A DNA stretch of 64,000 bases from an uncultured Clostridia bacterium. Lineage in GTDB: Bacteria; Bacillota; Clostridia; Oscillospirales; Ruminococcaceae. Both the position numbers and the translations under genes were made by a program. The stretch covers positions 32,430 through 96,429 of the forward strand of contig CANQNF010000008.1 in NCBI GenBank assembly GCA_947625125.1. The letters are read 5' to 3'. Below, one piece after another: positions 32,114-40,719 of the stretch; within the stretch, counting starts at the first letter, position 1, and every line of letters starts with the position of its first letter. The notes below the pieces were generated by a model, which did not search any database, had not been told where the DNA came from, and worked only from the letters and a program-made list of their open reading frames with translations.

Positions 32114-34438
32114 TTATTCTTCAACTTTCCCGGTTCTTGGATCGATTCGGCATGTCTTTACATCCTCGCCGATATTGAATTCAACTACGATTTTTGCCCC
32201 GCCGTCATAGTGCTTGCCGTAAATCTTGCAGCCGTCGTAGTCCTTATCGCCGAGCCATGAAAGAGCGGTCTTTAAAACCTCATCCTCGGCAAGCTTCGTG
32301 TCGAGATCGGAAAGGTCCATTTCGGGCGGGTAGGAGCTGCTCAACATTTCCCCGGTGAAAACGTCCACCTCGCCGAACTGACTTATCCCGCGATAGGTGT
32401 ATTCGACGCTGTATAAAAGCTTCGAGTAACGGTTTACTCTCATTACCGTCATGTCCCAGACCGCTTTTCGCTTTAGTCCGACGTCGGCAAGCACCGCCTT
32501 TTCGGCTTCATCGGGGCTTATCATCCTGTCCGAAGTCGCGCCCGATTTAGAGACTATTTTTCCCGATCTTGCATTCACTCGGTACTCCGTCTCCATGTCC
32601 GAAATACAGAACCTGACGACAAACTCCCCGCCGTCCCGCTCTATCGTAAGCCCTAAGACGTTCTCCTCGGCTGCGCCCGTGTCCTCAAGCGCAGCTATCA
32701 GGGCCGCGGCCTCGGATATCTCGCCGTCTTTTGCCTCCGTCGACGGCACTTGATTCGGCTTGTACGACTTTGTCGGGTCGCTGCCGTTAAGCGCTCCGCC
32801 GTTGAATTCCGCGTCGGGCATGCCCTTTAACGGGTCGTATTTATCGACTATTTCTCCGGTGTAGCAGTCGATATAGTAGCTGTCGAAGCCGTCGTAGATG
32901 CCCCCGCGCTTGTTGAAATAGGTGTGATAGACCTTTCTGCCGTCGTCTAAAACTTCGCAGTCCGATATGAAGTAAAGCTCGGGGTCGAATATATCTATGC
33001 CGAGGTCGTCGGCGACTATTTCTATCGCCCTCACCTGGCCTATCATGTCCGGGTCGCCCTGATGGACAGTTCTTTTGTCCGCCATCGGGTCCTCCTCGAT
33101 ATTCTCCGAGAGTATCGCAAACGTTTCGGGGTCGACGACGCAGCGGTAGATATACCCGTCGTATTTTACCGCGACAAGGAAATTCCCGTCGGTTCCGTAT
33201 TCAGCGCTGCCTGTGAGATATTCTCCCGGCTGTTCGTCCTGAGTCGGCCAGTCGGTAAGGCCGAAGCGGTGTCTTACGGCGTAAATCGCAAGCTGTCCGC
33301 GGTTCAGGTCGCCGTAATATTCATCTTCGGACTTGTTTATGCCGATTATGCCGAGCTGAGTTACCGAAAGCGCCTCGCCGGTCGCAGCGTCAACATAGAC
33401 CTTGTATCTAAATCTCTGTTCGCCCGAGTCGGGGTCGCTTAAGGTCACGGGGTAGACTGCCGAGTTATAGGGAACGTATCCGCTGAAGCTGCCCGCGTCG
33501 AAGTATTCGACGTAGCCGAGGAACGCGTCGCCGCAGTATTTTAGGGTGTATTCTATCCCGGCCGCTTCGCAGGCTGCCTTAAGGGCGGCGTTGTGGCCTA
33601 TAACTCCCTCAAGAGGCTCGACCTTGAAGCGGTCCTCCTCTTCGCCCGTGAAAAGTTCGTCCTTTTCGATCTTGTCGTCGTAAATTTCGCCCGTCGTCAT
33701 GTCGACCTTGCAGCTGTACTTATAGCCGCCTCCGAAGTACGCGATGTCATAATACCCGTCCTCGGAGGAATAGACGTCGTTAAAGAAGTTCACGGCGAAT
33801 TTTTCATCGCCTGCTCCCGGGTAAATGCGGCTGAAGCAGCCGAAGTAGTCCTGAACGGCGTTTAAGGCGTAGGTCCTGTTATAATTTGCGTTCTTTTCCG
33901 CCTCGGATATCACAAACGGATGTCTTTCATATACCGGCTCCCGCTTGTCGGTATCTTCAAGCGGCTCGCTCGACGAAGCGATTATAACGCCGGTCCTGGC
34001 GTCGACGGTGTAGTGATATACCGTCCCGACAAGCGTAAACGTCAGGTTGTAGACCGGCCGAAGCCCTTTAAGGCCGATGTCCGCCTCCTGCATTTCCGCC
34101 GCGTCCTCGATCGGCATGCCTGCTAAAATCAGGTTTCCTATATCCGTCTGCTTCTGTCCCTCGGCAGTCTCGTAAAGATGGTTATAGGCCGCAACAAACG
34201 CGCCTCTTTCGTCTATAAGACCCCGAAAGCTCACTGCCGCCGCCGTAACGCTCAGGATGGCGGCAGCTGCCGCAGCTATCAGAACCGCCTTGAGAGCAGT
34301 CCGCTTCTTTCCTTTTTCTGTCATTATAATCACACTTCCCTTTTGCTCGCCGCACTGCTCAAGGACGGAGTCGACGACGTCCGGGACGGTTTTTTCAAAG
34401 CCCGTTCTCAAAAGGCTTTCTATGTCCTGTCTTTTCAT
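32114..34438 (-). CDS. Membrane-anchored PepSY-repeat protein, probable anti-sigma factor, 774 aa
   Basis: A short cytoplasmic N-terminus (MKRQDIESLLRTGFEKTVPDVVDSVLEQ) precedes one membrane segment (ALKAVLIAAAAAAILSVTAAAV, about residues 46-67). More than 650 extracellular residues follow, made of repeated PepSY-like units that end in VDAxTGEV, IDCYTGEIV, VNARSGKIV and similar. The gene directly follows a sigma-factor gene, so an anti-sigma role is inferred from order and topology. ATG 34438 has AAAGGAG 8 bases before it and is preferred to ATG 34456, which overlaps the sigma stop. Size is unusual for an anti-sigma protein. Confidence 0.75.
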   Translation of the reverse strand: MKRQDIESLLRTGFEKTVPDVVDSVLEQCGEQKGSVIIMTEKGKKRTALKAVLIAAAAAAILSVTAAAVSFRGLIDERGAFVAAYNHLYETAEGQKQTDIGNLILAGMPIEDAAEMQEADIGLKGLRPVYNLTFTLVGTVYHYTVDARTGVIIASSSEPLEDTDKREPVYERHPFVISEAEKNANYNRTYALNAVQDYFGCFSRIYPGAGDEKFAVNFFNDVYSSEDGYYDIAYFGGGYKYSCKVDMTTGEIYDDKIEKDELFTGEEEDRFKVEPLEGVIGHNAALKAACEAAGIEYTLKYCGDAFLGYVEYFDAGSFSGYVPYNSAVYPVTLSDPDSGEQRFRYKVYVDAATGEALSVTQLGIIGINKSEDEYYGDLNRGQLAIYAVRHRFGLTDWPTQDEQPGEYLTGSAEYGTDGNFLVAVKYDGYIYRCVVDPETFAILSENIEEDPMADKRTVHQGDPDMIGQVRAIEIVADDLGIDIFDPELYFISDCEVLDDGRKVYHTYFNKRGGIYDGFDSYYIDCYTGEIVDKYDPLKGMPDAEFNGGALNGSDPTKSYKPNQVPSTEAKDGEISEAAALIAALEDTGAAEENVLGLTIERDGGEFVVRFCISDMETEYRVNARSGKIVSKSGATSDRMISPDEAEKAVLADVGLKRKAVWDMTVMRVNRYSKLLYSVEYTYRGISQFGEVDVFTGEMLSSSYPPEMDLSDLDTKLAEDEVLKTALSWLGDKDYDGCKIYGKHYDGGAKIVVEFNIGEDVKTCRIDPRTGKVEE

Positions 34439-34452
34439 CCTTAATTCTCCTT

Positions 34453-34983
34453 TCATTCAAGCAGCATTTTTCTGAGCTTTTTGATTGAACGATGATATCT
34501 TGAAAGGACCGCCGTCAGCGATAAGCCGGTAATTTCGGCTATTTCACGGTGCTTAAGGCCCGATACGGCGTGCAGAAGTATGACCTCTCTTTCGCTTTCC
34601 GTAAGAGTTTCGAGGCATCCCCTCAAAACCGCCGATTCTTCGGGGCAGAGCCCGAATCCCGAAAAACGGGAGGGCTCCAAAGGCTCGGCCGAAACATATT
34701 TTTTTGACCGAAGCTTCATGAAGCAGACGTTTTTCGTGAGCGTTATTATCCAGCCCATCGGCTTTCCCACGCTTTTATAGCTGCCCGCCGACTGCCATAT
34801 CTCAAGATAGACCTCCTGCATGGCGTCCTCGGCGTCAGCGACCGAGCCGAGCAGCGACAGCGAATATGCGTATACCGACGTCTTGGTCATCTGATACAAT
34901 GCCTCAAGGGCGGTTTTCCGGCCCTGAGCTATGAGCTTTATCTGCATATCGAGCCGGGAATTCTCGGCATTTTTGTCCGCCAT
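34453..34983 (-). CDS. ECF-type RNA polymerase sigma factor
   Basis: At 176 residues. Region 2 is ALYQMTKTSVYAYSLSLLGSVADAEDAMQEVYLEIWQ (residues about 27-63) and region 4 is LTESEREVILLHAVSGLKHREIAEITGLSLTAVLSRYHRSIKKLRKML. The start is placed at ATG 34983 (MADKNAENSRL) with AAGGAGG 9 bases before it, not at the upstream ATG 35079. The stop lies within the ribosome binding region of the PepSY anti-sigma gene. It likely controls its own operon and envelope genes. Confidence 0.87.
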   Translation of the reverse strand: MADKNAENSRLDMQIKLIAQGRKTALEALYQMTKTSVYAYSLSLLGSVADAEDAMQEVYLEIWQSAGSYKSVGKPMGWIITLTKNVCFMKLRSKKYVSAEPLEPSRFSGFGLCPEESAVLRGCLETLTESEREVILLHAVSGLKHREIAEITGLSLTAVLSRYHRSIKKLRKMLLE

Positions 34984-35061
34984 ACTCTGGAGCCTCCTTT
35001 TTTGCCCCGAAAGCGAACGCCCGGGACGTCCGTTTTCAGGCGCAGTCCTTTCAAAGAAATA

Positions 35062-35105
35062 CGCGCCCTGCGTATTCACATAGTAAATGTGTCAGGGGCG
35101 CGTTT
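35062..35105. terminator. Strong hairpin between the M28 peptidase and sigma genes
   Basis: CGCGCCCTG (35062-35070) and CAGGGGCGCG (35093-35102) pair, with inner CACAT/ATGTG. On the minus strand it follows the M28 peptidase gene and is followed by TATTTCTTT, so it can end that operon; the plus side also has TTTTATT. Confidence 0.65.
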
Positions 35106-35130
35106 TATTGCAGAAAGTGTGAAATAATTT

Positions 35131-36363
35131 TTATTTCTTTTCTCTTTCCCGGAAGAGATAGTAGTCGAGCTTTTTCTTTACGTTTTCGGGTATCTCTCTC
35201 GCCACCGGCATCCGCTTTGCGTTCGCCATCCTCTCCGAGAACGCGTTTATGAATTCGATGTCCTTTTTCATCTGCTCCGGGCTCATGACTCTGACCGTGT
35301 CGTAGGAGTTGTGGATAGTCGCGGTGTTATGAGGGGCAAGTCTTGCAAAACTTAAACTCGGCACGCCCTTGTCGGCAAACGGCGTGGAGTCGCTCGAATA
35401 GACGTCCTGGCGGCAGGCTATCCCGAAGCCGTATTCCTGTGCAAAATATTCGATGTAGTGGACCAATTTGTCCTCGCTTGAGCAGCAGGCTATGAACCTG
35501 CCCATGATGGAGCCTATCATGTCAAGATTTATGTCAAGTATTATTTTTTTCAGCTCATCCTCCGAAAGCGCCTCAACATACGCCTTCGAGCCCAAAAGCC
35601 CTCTTTCTTCCGAGCCGCACCAGATAAATCTCAGGGTATAATGCGGCCTGCCCTTTGAGGCGAAGTGTTCAAGCGCCGCCAAAATCCCTATCGAGCCGGA
35701 GAGGTTGTCGTACGCTCCCGACGACAAAAACGTCGAATCGTAGTGCGCGGTAAAGACGATGACCTCGTCCGATTCGCCCGGGATCTCGGCAATAACGTTT
35801 CGGGATTCTCCCTCGCCCTCCGTCTGCTCGATAATTATTTTTGCGGTGTGCTCGCCGGACTTTATTATGTCGATGGCGTCCTTGGCGTTTATGTTCACGC
35901 CTAAAATCTTCTGCCCCTGAGAAACATAGCTTCTCAGCTCTCTGCGGTCGATGTCGCGGTCGGAATAATTCGCGTCGCCGTCGTAGGTTATGAACCCGAG
36001 CGCGCCGTTGTCCAGAATATCGTGGTATGTCCAGTACCCGAGATAGCCGTCGAGCATGACTATCTTTCCCTTGCATTCCGAAAGAGAACCGGGGTCGGTG
36101 TTCGGCAGATACATAAGCGGCGCTTCTACCTCTCCCGAACCGCACATAAGATACCCCCGACAGGGTATAGCTTTCCCGTCGATATAAAGCTCGGCCCTTT
36201 TCACGTCCGCCATGTCCACCTTAAACGGCCGGATCTCGGCGTCTACGCCGTACTCTCGGCATTTTTCCTTTATCATCTCCGCGCACTTAAGCTCCTCCGG
36301 GCTGCCGCCTGTGCGGGTAAACGACAGAGTCTTTAAAAGCTCCCTGATTTTTTTGACTGTCAT
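35131..36363 (-). CDS. M28 family metallopeptidase (aminopeptidase-like)
   Basis: At 410 residues with no signal peptide. A PA-like insert (residues about 90-180) precedes the catalytic domain. Zinc-ligand motifs in order: VFTAHYDSTFLSSGAYDNLSG near 205, the Glu-Glu pair in WCGSEERGLLGSKAY near 250, LDINLDMIGS, and the final His in HNTATIHNSYDT near 350. It is 2 bases after the AadE-like gene and third in a comM-aadE-M28 unit. Cytoplasmic peptide turnover is likely. Confidence 0.88.
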   Translation of the reverse strand: MTVKKIRELLKTLSFTRTGGSPEELKCAEMIKEKCREYGVDAEIRPFKVDMADVKRAELYIDGKAIPCRGYLMCGSGEVEAPLMYLPNTDPGSLSECKGKIVMLDGYLGYWTYHDILDNGALGFITYDGDANYSDRDIDRRELRSYVSQGQKILGVNINAKDAIDIIKSGEHTAKIIIEQTEGEGESRNVIAEIPGESDEVIVFTAHYDSTFLSSGAYDNLSGSIGILAALEHFASKGRPHYTLRFIWCGSEERGLLGSKAYVEALSEDELKKIILDINLDMIGSIMGRFIACCSSEDKLVHYIEYFAQEYGFGIACRQDVYSSDSTPFADKGVPSLSFARLAPHNTATIHNSYDTVRVMSPEQMKKDIEFINAFSERMANAKRMPVAREIPENVKKKLDYYLFREREKK

Positions 36364-36365
36364 GG

Positions 36366-37208
36366 TTATTCCTCCTTAAAATTATTCAGTGCCGCTTTAA
36401 AATATTTTCTCAGCCCGTCCTCCTCGGACAGGTCGTATTTATACCCGAGCGCAGGCCCCACCGTCCTTGCGATGAACGAAAACAAATCCATCATATTGTA
36501 CGCCGCTCCCCTTATCCCGTCGGCGCCCGAATACGTCTTAAGGTACATTATATAGATGTCCGGCCCGAGATATTTTTTGAAATTCTTTCCCGCCTTTCCC
36601 GCCGATACCGAAAAATCCGTGTCCACGCCGATATACCACTCGGTCATTAAATTCAGCATGTCCCTGACGTATTTATTCAGCATGTCCATCGCGTAGACGT
36701 CCTGACCTCTCGCTATGCCCTTGGCGACGTTGTTTAGACACCACCAGAACTCGTTGCAGCAGTCCCGGTATTCTTTTTCCGACGGTTTTCTGACATGCCA
36801 AAAGCATGGGTCGGGGGAAACGTCCTTTAAAATCCCCGTCTTGTCAAGCAGGACCTCGGCGGGCTCTCCCGTATTTATATACGGCCTTGAAGTGATAGTC
36901 AGGTCAAGCCTTGTCCCGTCCTCAAAAATCGCAAGATAGACAAAATCCCCGTTCCCGTCGGGAGGGATAAGCGCGCCCGTCTCGGGGGTCTGCATTAAAA
37001 TTACCTTTCCGAAATGACTCTCAAGCCACGGCTTGTTGTTCCAAAACGGCGAGACGTCTCCGACGAAATAAACGACGTCGAAATCCTGAAAAATATCCTT
37101 TTCGGCCTCGTTGTCAGCCCGCGAGCCGTTTAACATTACCGCGTTTATCCGTGAGTCGTCCTCGGCGGTCTTTATTATCAGATCGAGCATTTCCCGCTCC
37201 TGCCTCAT
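36366..37208 (-). CDS. AadE-like aminoglycoside 6-adenylyltransferase family protein
   Basis: At 280 residues. The nucleotidyltransferase motif is NGSRADNEAEKDIFQDFDVVYFV (near residues 26-48), with the Gly-Ser and Asp-x-Asp of the family, and the N-terminus MRQEREMLDLIIKTAEDDSRI is typical of ANT(6) enzymes. Family members add AMP to streptomycin. Chromosomal members in Clostridia are often not proven to confer resistance, so activity on drugs is uncertain. It sits within a housekeeping operon between comM and a peptidase gene, with no transposon nearby, arguing for an old chromosomal gene. Confidence 0.82.
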   Translation of the reverse strand: MRQEREMLDLIIKTAEDDSRINAVMLNGSRADNEAEKDIFQDFDVVYFVGDVSPFWNNKPWLESHFGKVILMQTPETGALIPPDGNGDFVYLAIFEDGTRLDLTITSRPYINTGEPAEVLLDKTGILKDVSPDPCFWHVRKPSEKEYRDCCNEFWWCLNNVAKGIARGQDVYAMDMLNKYVRDMLNLMTEWYIGVDTDFSVSAGKAGKNFKKYLGPDIYIMYLKTYSGADGIRGAAYNMMDLFSFIARTVGPALGYKYDLSEEDGLRKYFKAALNNFKEE

Positions 37209-37217
37209 ATCCTCACC

Positions 37218-38747
37218 TCATTCGTTCGCCCAGAATTTTCGGTCAAGCGTGCGATATCTGACCGCCCGGGAGACGTGTCTGCGCTCGATAATTTCGCTGC
37301 CGTCCATGTCGGCAACTGTCCGCGAGACCTTTAAAATCTTGTCGTACGCCCTCGCCGACAGTCCGAGCCTCTCGAAAACGCTCTTTAATATGTCGTTTGC
37401 GTCGTCGCTCATCCGGCAGACCTCGTGCAGGATATCCGGGGTTATCCTTGCGTTGCAGGTTATCCCGGTGCCCTTAAAGCGCCGAATCTGAATTTCCCGC
37501 GCCCTCTGCACCCTTTCGCGCACCATGCTGCTCGGCTCCTCTTTTTTAGAGGAGGAGAGGCTGTCGTACTCGACCGGGGCGACCTCGATGTGCAGATCGA
37601 ACCTGTCAAGAAGCGGCCCGGAAATTTTCGAGAGATACTGGGAGACCTGCTTTTTGGTGCAGACGCATTTTTTGGTGGGATGCCCGAAATAACCGCAGGG
37701 GCAGGGGTTCATCGCCGCCACCAGCATTATCGAGCAGGGGTATGTCACGGTGCCGGAAGCGCGTGAGATCGAGACCTTTTGGTCCTCCACGGGCTGCCGC
37801 AGGACTTCAAGAGTGCTGCGGTTGAACTCGGCAAGCTCGTCCAAAAACAGCACGCCGTTGTGCGCAAGAGAAATTTCCCCCGGCCTCGGAATTCCTCCGC
37901 CGCCTGTAAGACCCGCAGTCGAGACGGTGTGATGGGGCGACCGAAACGGCCGCAGGGTCACGAGCGGGGAGTTTTTATCTAAAAGTCCGGCAATCGAATA
38001 GACGTTGGTCGTCTCTATCGACTCGTCGAACGTCATTTCGGGAAGAATCGACGGAATTCTCTTTGCGAGCATGCTTTTTCCCGAACCGGGCGGGCCTATC
38101 ATGATTATGTTGTGCCCTCCGCAGGCCGCTACCTCGAGGGCGGCCTTGGCGAACTCCTGACCCTTGACGTCCATAAAATCGAGCGCGTCGCGGTACTGCT
38201 CCGGCGACGGAACATAGGGCGGCATAGGCGTGAGGCGGGATTCTCCCCGAAGATGGCGCTTGATGTCGTTTAAGCAGGCCGCGCCGTAGACTTCTATGCC
38301 CTCGACGACCGATGCCTCAAAGGCGTTGTCCGCAGGCACGAAGATGCGCTTAATGCCGGATTTCTGGGCGGATATCGTCATCGGAAGCACGCCGTTCACG
38401 GCTCTTATCTCGCCGCCGAGGGATAGCTCGCCGATAAATGCCGCGTCGGAAATGTCGGTGGGAATTTCTCCCAAAGCGTCCAAAACGGCGGCAGCGATGG
38501 CGAGGTCGTGCTGAGAGCCGACCTTTCTCACATCGGCAGGAGCGAGGTTTACGGTGACGGCCGCTGCCGGGAATTTAATGCCCGATGAGCGAAATGCCGA
38601 ACGTATCCTTTCGCGGGATTCCTTTACCGAAGCGTCCGCGAGACCGACGATGTCAAAGCGTTCGAGGCCTCGGCTTATTTCTATTTCGGCGTCGACGTGG
38701 TAGGCGTTCATGCCGTTAAGGCCGACCGTGTTGACTTTGCAGAACAA
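37218..38747 (-). CDS. comM: YifB/ComM family Mg chelatase-like AAA+ ATPase
   Basis: At 509 residues. An N-terminal Lon-like domain (1-170; LPMTISAQKSGIKRIFVPADNAFEA), Walker A IGPPGSGKSMLAKRIP near 217, Walker B GVLFLDELAEFNRSTLEVLRQP, then a Cys-rich MNPCPCGYFGHPTKKCVC near 345, and an arginine-finger C-terminal domain. ComM is a helicase that helps branch migration in natural transformation. Start is TTG 38747 with GGGAGGG before it; no ATG fits the conserved N-terminus (KVNTVGLNGMNAYHVDAE). Confidence 0.92.
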   Translation of the reverse strand: MFCKVNTVGLNGMNAYHVDAEIEISRGLERFDIVGLADASVKESRERIRSAFRSSGIKFPAAAVTVNLAPADVRKVGSQHDLAIAAAVLDALGEIPTDISDAAFIGELSLGGEIRAVNGVLPMTISAQKSGIKRIFVPADNAFEASVVEGIEVYGAACLNDIKRHLRGESRLTPMPPYVPSPEQYRDALDFMDVKGQEFAKAALEVAACGGHNIIMIGPPGSGKSMLAKRIPSILPEMTFDESIETTNVYSIAGLLDKNSPLVTLRPFRSPHHTVSTAGLTGGGGIPRPGEISLAHNGVLFLDELAEFNRSTLEVLRQPVEDQKVSISRASGTVTYPCSIMLVAAMNPCPCGYFGHPTKKCVCTKKQVSQYLSKISGPLLDRFDLHIEVAPVEYDSLSSSKKEEPSSMVRERVQRAREIQIRRFKGTGITCNARITPDILHEVCRMSDDANDILKSVFERLGLSARAYDKILKVSRTVADMDGSEIIERRHVSRAVRYRTLDRKFWANE

Positions 38748-38784
38748 AACTGTCCCTCCCTTGCAACAAATGGGGTATAATGAT

Positions 38785-38813
38785 ACTTTACCACATTTTT
38801 AAGGGAAATGCAA
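38785..38813 (-). promoter_or_regulatory. Promoter of the comM-aadE-M28 operon
   Basis: On the minus strand: TTGCAT (38808-38813), 17-base spacer, TAAAGT (38785-38790) preceded by TGG. Confidence 0.65.
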
Positions 38814-38846
38814 GGGGCGCAAACCCGGATGTGCCCGAAGCGGCCA

Positions 38847-38920
38847 CATCAGAAATCAGAGGCCAGAATTTCAATGCGTCGCCTAGGGCGATGATTTTAA
38901 TAATAGTGAATAATGCGGGA
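38847..38920 (-). repeat. Dispersed intergenic element, copy 3 (reverse orientation)
   Basis: Read on the minus strand: CCCGCATTATT, then TTAAAATCATCGCCCTAGG, CGACGCATTGAAATTCTGG and CCTCTGATTTCTGATG. It matches the copies at 18921 and 46841 in the same module order. Confidence 0.75.
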
Positions 38921-39427
38921 GATTCGGCCGCTCCCGGATGGGGGATTAGAAAATGAGGTCGGGAATCGGATAAAAGAGCTTCAAGGGGCACGAGGCGACG
39001 GAATTACAATGATTATGTAGTATCAAAATTGCCCTTTTGTGCTCTTTAATTAGGGGTATTGTCATCTGTGCACGACCGAGTTTGCAGGAAAGACGGGGAT
39101 AGCGCAGCACCTCCCCCAAGGGGAGGGGGGTACGGGGTGGGGGATACTAAAAATAGTATGAGCGAAGCGAATACCTTTTACCCTGGAAGTGCGGGCGGGA
39201 AATAAAATTCCCGGACTGTTCTTCATTTTTCGGGGCGGGGTAGAGGCACAAAGCCTTAGCTTAGCACAAGCCCCCGAGCGAGCGAACGCGGCAGCGTTCG
39301 CGAGCGAGGGGTGGTTACGCAGAAAGTGAAAGCCCCTGCAACCAACAGAAAAACTCCAAGAATCTAAATCTCACAAAAGTAAAATCTCCTGCCATTTTTA
39401 AAACAGCAGGAGGTTAAGTTCACGCGC
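38921..39427. other. Gene-free intergenic region with small hairpins
   Basis: No coding frame is convincing. It contains a GC-rich CCTCCCC-AAGG-GGAGGGG palindrome at about 39112-39127, GCGAACGC-GCGTTCGC at about 39292-39311, and CTCCTGC-GCAGGAG at about 39387-39412. These look like non-coding repeat debris leading into the structured repeat next to tRNA-Pro. Confidence 0.5.
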
Positions 39428-39652
39428 CCGCGGAAAGTCAAAGCGGAGCGCATAAAAATTGCTCTGGCAATTTTTTGCGCGGGAGCGTGACTTTTCGCGG
39501 AAGAGGAGCGGCAGCCCGTAAAGCGAAGCCGCGATTTGCAATCAATTTAAAAAGCAAATCGCGGCAAACCCAAAAGGGCTGCCGCTTATATGGGGCCCCC
39601 GCAAACGCTTGCGTTTGTGGGGCAAAAGCCGGAGCGACGGAGTGAATGAGCG
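39428..39652. repeat. Modular hairpin repeat, copy 1
   Basis: Three consecutive hairpins. First: 39428-39440 with 39488-39500, enclosing 39448-39462 with 39467-39480. Second: GCGGCAGCCC (39508-39517) with GGGCTGCCGC (39576-39585), enclosing GCGATTTGC (39531-39539) with GCAAATCGC (39554-39562). Third: CCCCGCAAACGC (39597-39608) with GCGTTTGTGGGG (39611-39622), then AAAAGCCGGAGCGACGGAGTG. The third module and its flank recur at 52171. Confidence 0.8.
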
Positions 39653-39675
39653 TCGGCATCAACAACTTATAAAAA

Positions 39676-39708
39676 TGCCGTCGCGAACGATACGAAGTCC
39701 GCGACGGC
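39676..39708 (-). terminator. Terminator of tRNA-Pro
   Basis: GCCGTCGCG (39677-39685) pairs perfectly with CGCGACGGC (39700-39708); on the minus strand it lies 12 bases after the tRNA and is followed by ATTTTTAT. Its loop (AACGATACGAAG) recurs in the repeat at 52251. Confidence 0.8.
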
Positions 39709-39719
39709 GAGCGACGCCT

Positions 39720-39796
39720 TGGTCGAGGTGACAGGATTTGAACCTGCGGCCTCCACGTCCCGAACGTGGCGCTCTACCAAACTGAGCCACACCTCG
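39720..39796 (-). tRNA. tRNA-Pro (anticodon CGG), CCA encoded
   Basis: On the minus strand the acceptor stem is CGAGGTG with CACCTCG, followed by A and an encoded CCA (39720-39722). The anticodon stem CCACG-CGTGG encloses TTCGGGA, giving anticodon CGG for codon CCG. The T arm has GGTTCAAATCC, and the D arm has GGCTCAGTTTGGTAGAGC. It has its own promoter (39824-39852) and terminator. Confidence 0.97.
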
Positions 39797-39823
39797 ATTG
39801 CGGCTTTTTCGGGCCGCCCAAAT

Positions 39824-39852
39824 ATAATAGCACATTCCGCGCCGATTGTCAA
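39824..39852 (-). promoter_or_regulatory. Promoter of tRNA-Pro
   Basis: On the minus strand: TTGACA (39847-39852), 17-base spacer, TATTAT (39824-39829) preceded by TGC. Confidence 0.85.
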
Positions 39853-39876
39853 TGCTTTTTTGAAATTTTTGCGGCC

Positions 39877-40365
39877 TTAAATTCTGACCTTTTTCATCAA
39901 CGCCGCCAAAATCGCCCCGTTCAGGCCCCCGGCGAGCGCTCCCCAGACGACGAGCGCGGGCAGATACCCGAACGCCCCCGGCCCTAAAAACGCTGCCGCG
40001 GCGATTATCTGCCCGAAATTGTGCATGACCCCGCCGAAAGCGCTTACCCCGACCGGGGTAAATTTTTTTGTTTTTATCAGCAGATACTCCGCCAAAAAAC
40101 TTAAAGCCGCGCCGGAAAAGCTGTAGACCATCGCGGTGAAACTGCCGAAAAACAGCCAGCTGAGAGCGATTCTTGCAGAATTTATTCCGGCGGCATACTC
40201 CGGCCCGAGTTTATACATTGCAAATAAAACGCAGATATTTGCAAGCCCGAGTTTTACCCCGGGAAGCGAAAATCCCCCGGCCGGCAGCAGAAATTCAAGA
40301 TAGGAAAGCACGAAGCAAAGTGCGGTCAGAAGCCCTGACAGCGCGATTTTTCGGGATGGTCTCAT
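39877..40365 (-). CDS. Gx transporter family membrane protein (HepB-like, ECF S-component fold)
   Basis: At 162 residues with about five membrane segments. N-terminus IALSGLLTALCFVLSYLEFLLP, then PGVKLGLANICVLFAMYKLG, the family's Gly-rich segment. Once annotated as heptaprenyl diphosphate synthase component I, these proteins are now grouped as Gx transporters and resemble ECF S components. It lies at the end of the rnf operon behind apbE and the NusG-II gene, as in many Clostridia, which suggests a role tied to flavin or quinone-like cofactor supply. The substrate is unknown. Confidence 0.82.
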   Translation of the reverse strand: MRPSRKIALSGLLTALCFVLSYLEFLLPAGGFSLPGVKLGLANICVLFAMYKLGPEYAAGINSARIALSWLFFGSFTAMVYSFSGAALSFLAEYLLIKTKKFTPVGVSAFGGVMHNFGQIIAAAAFLGPGAFGYLPALVVWGALAGGLNGAILAALMKKVRI

Positions 40366-40371
40366 AACGCC

Positions 40372-40719
40372 TCACTGTGTAAAATCGGGCCCTTGGCCGA
40401 GTATTTTTACGACGACTCCTCCGGGCGCGCAGATTATCGTTTCTCCCGAGGCCGATATAGGCGGATGGGCCGAGCAAAGCTTGTTTTTGCATACAGGGTC
40501 CAAAACCCTCGCCTTGCCGTCCTCAATTCTGACTTTAAGCAGTCCGTCCACGTCGATGAGCGCGTCGGTTTTTAAATCGGCTTCGGCAAAAATCTCCCCG
40601 CCGACGGTTATTTGACAGGCTCTGCCGGGCTTGCGCAAAGCTCCGAGCGCCAACGCGAGCACTGCCGGAATTATCAGTAAGGCTATTAAAATAAGGTCGT
40701 TTCTGAGTTTTTTGCTCAT
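40372..40719 (-). CDS. NusG domain II-containing membrane-anchored protein
   Basis: At 115 residues. One membrane segment (DLILIALLIIPAVLALALGAL, residues 7-27) is followed by an extracytoplasmic NusG_II-type beta domain (VRIEDGKARVLDPVCKNKLC, then SGETIICAPGGVVVKI) with two Cys in a CKNKLC motif. Despite the name it is not a transcription factor. Such proteins are regularly encoded beside ApbE and RnfABCDGE in Firmicutes. It overlaps apbE by 4 bases. Confidence 0.85.
   Translation of the reverse strand: MSKKLRNDLILIALLIIPAVLALALGALRKPGRACQITVGGEIFAEADLKTDALIDVDGLLKVRIEDGKARVLDPVCKNKLCSAHPPISASGETIICAPGGVVVKILGQGPDFTQ

Noticed and set aside
36366..37208. Recently acquired resistance gene (aadE cassette)
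   Set aside because: Codon use matches its neighbours, it is embedded in a comM-M28 operon and no transposon or integron sequence flanks it.
38761..38780. Plus-strand TTGCAA-TATAAT promoter upstream of the intergenic region
   Set aside because: Only 9 bases separate the two boxes; the minus-strand promoter at 38785-38813 explains the site.
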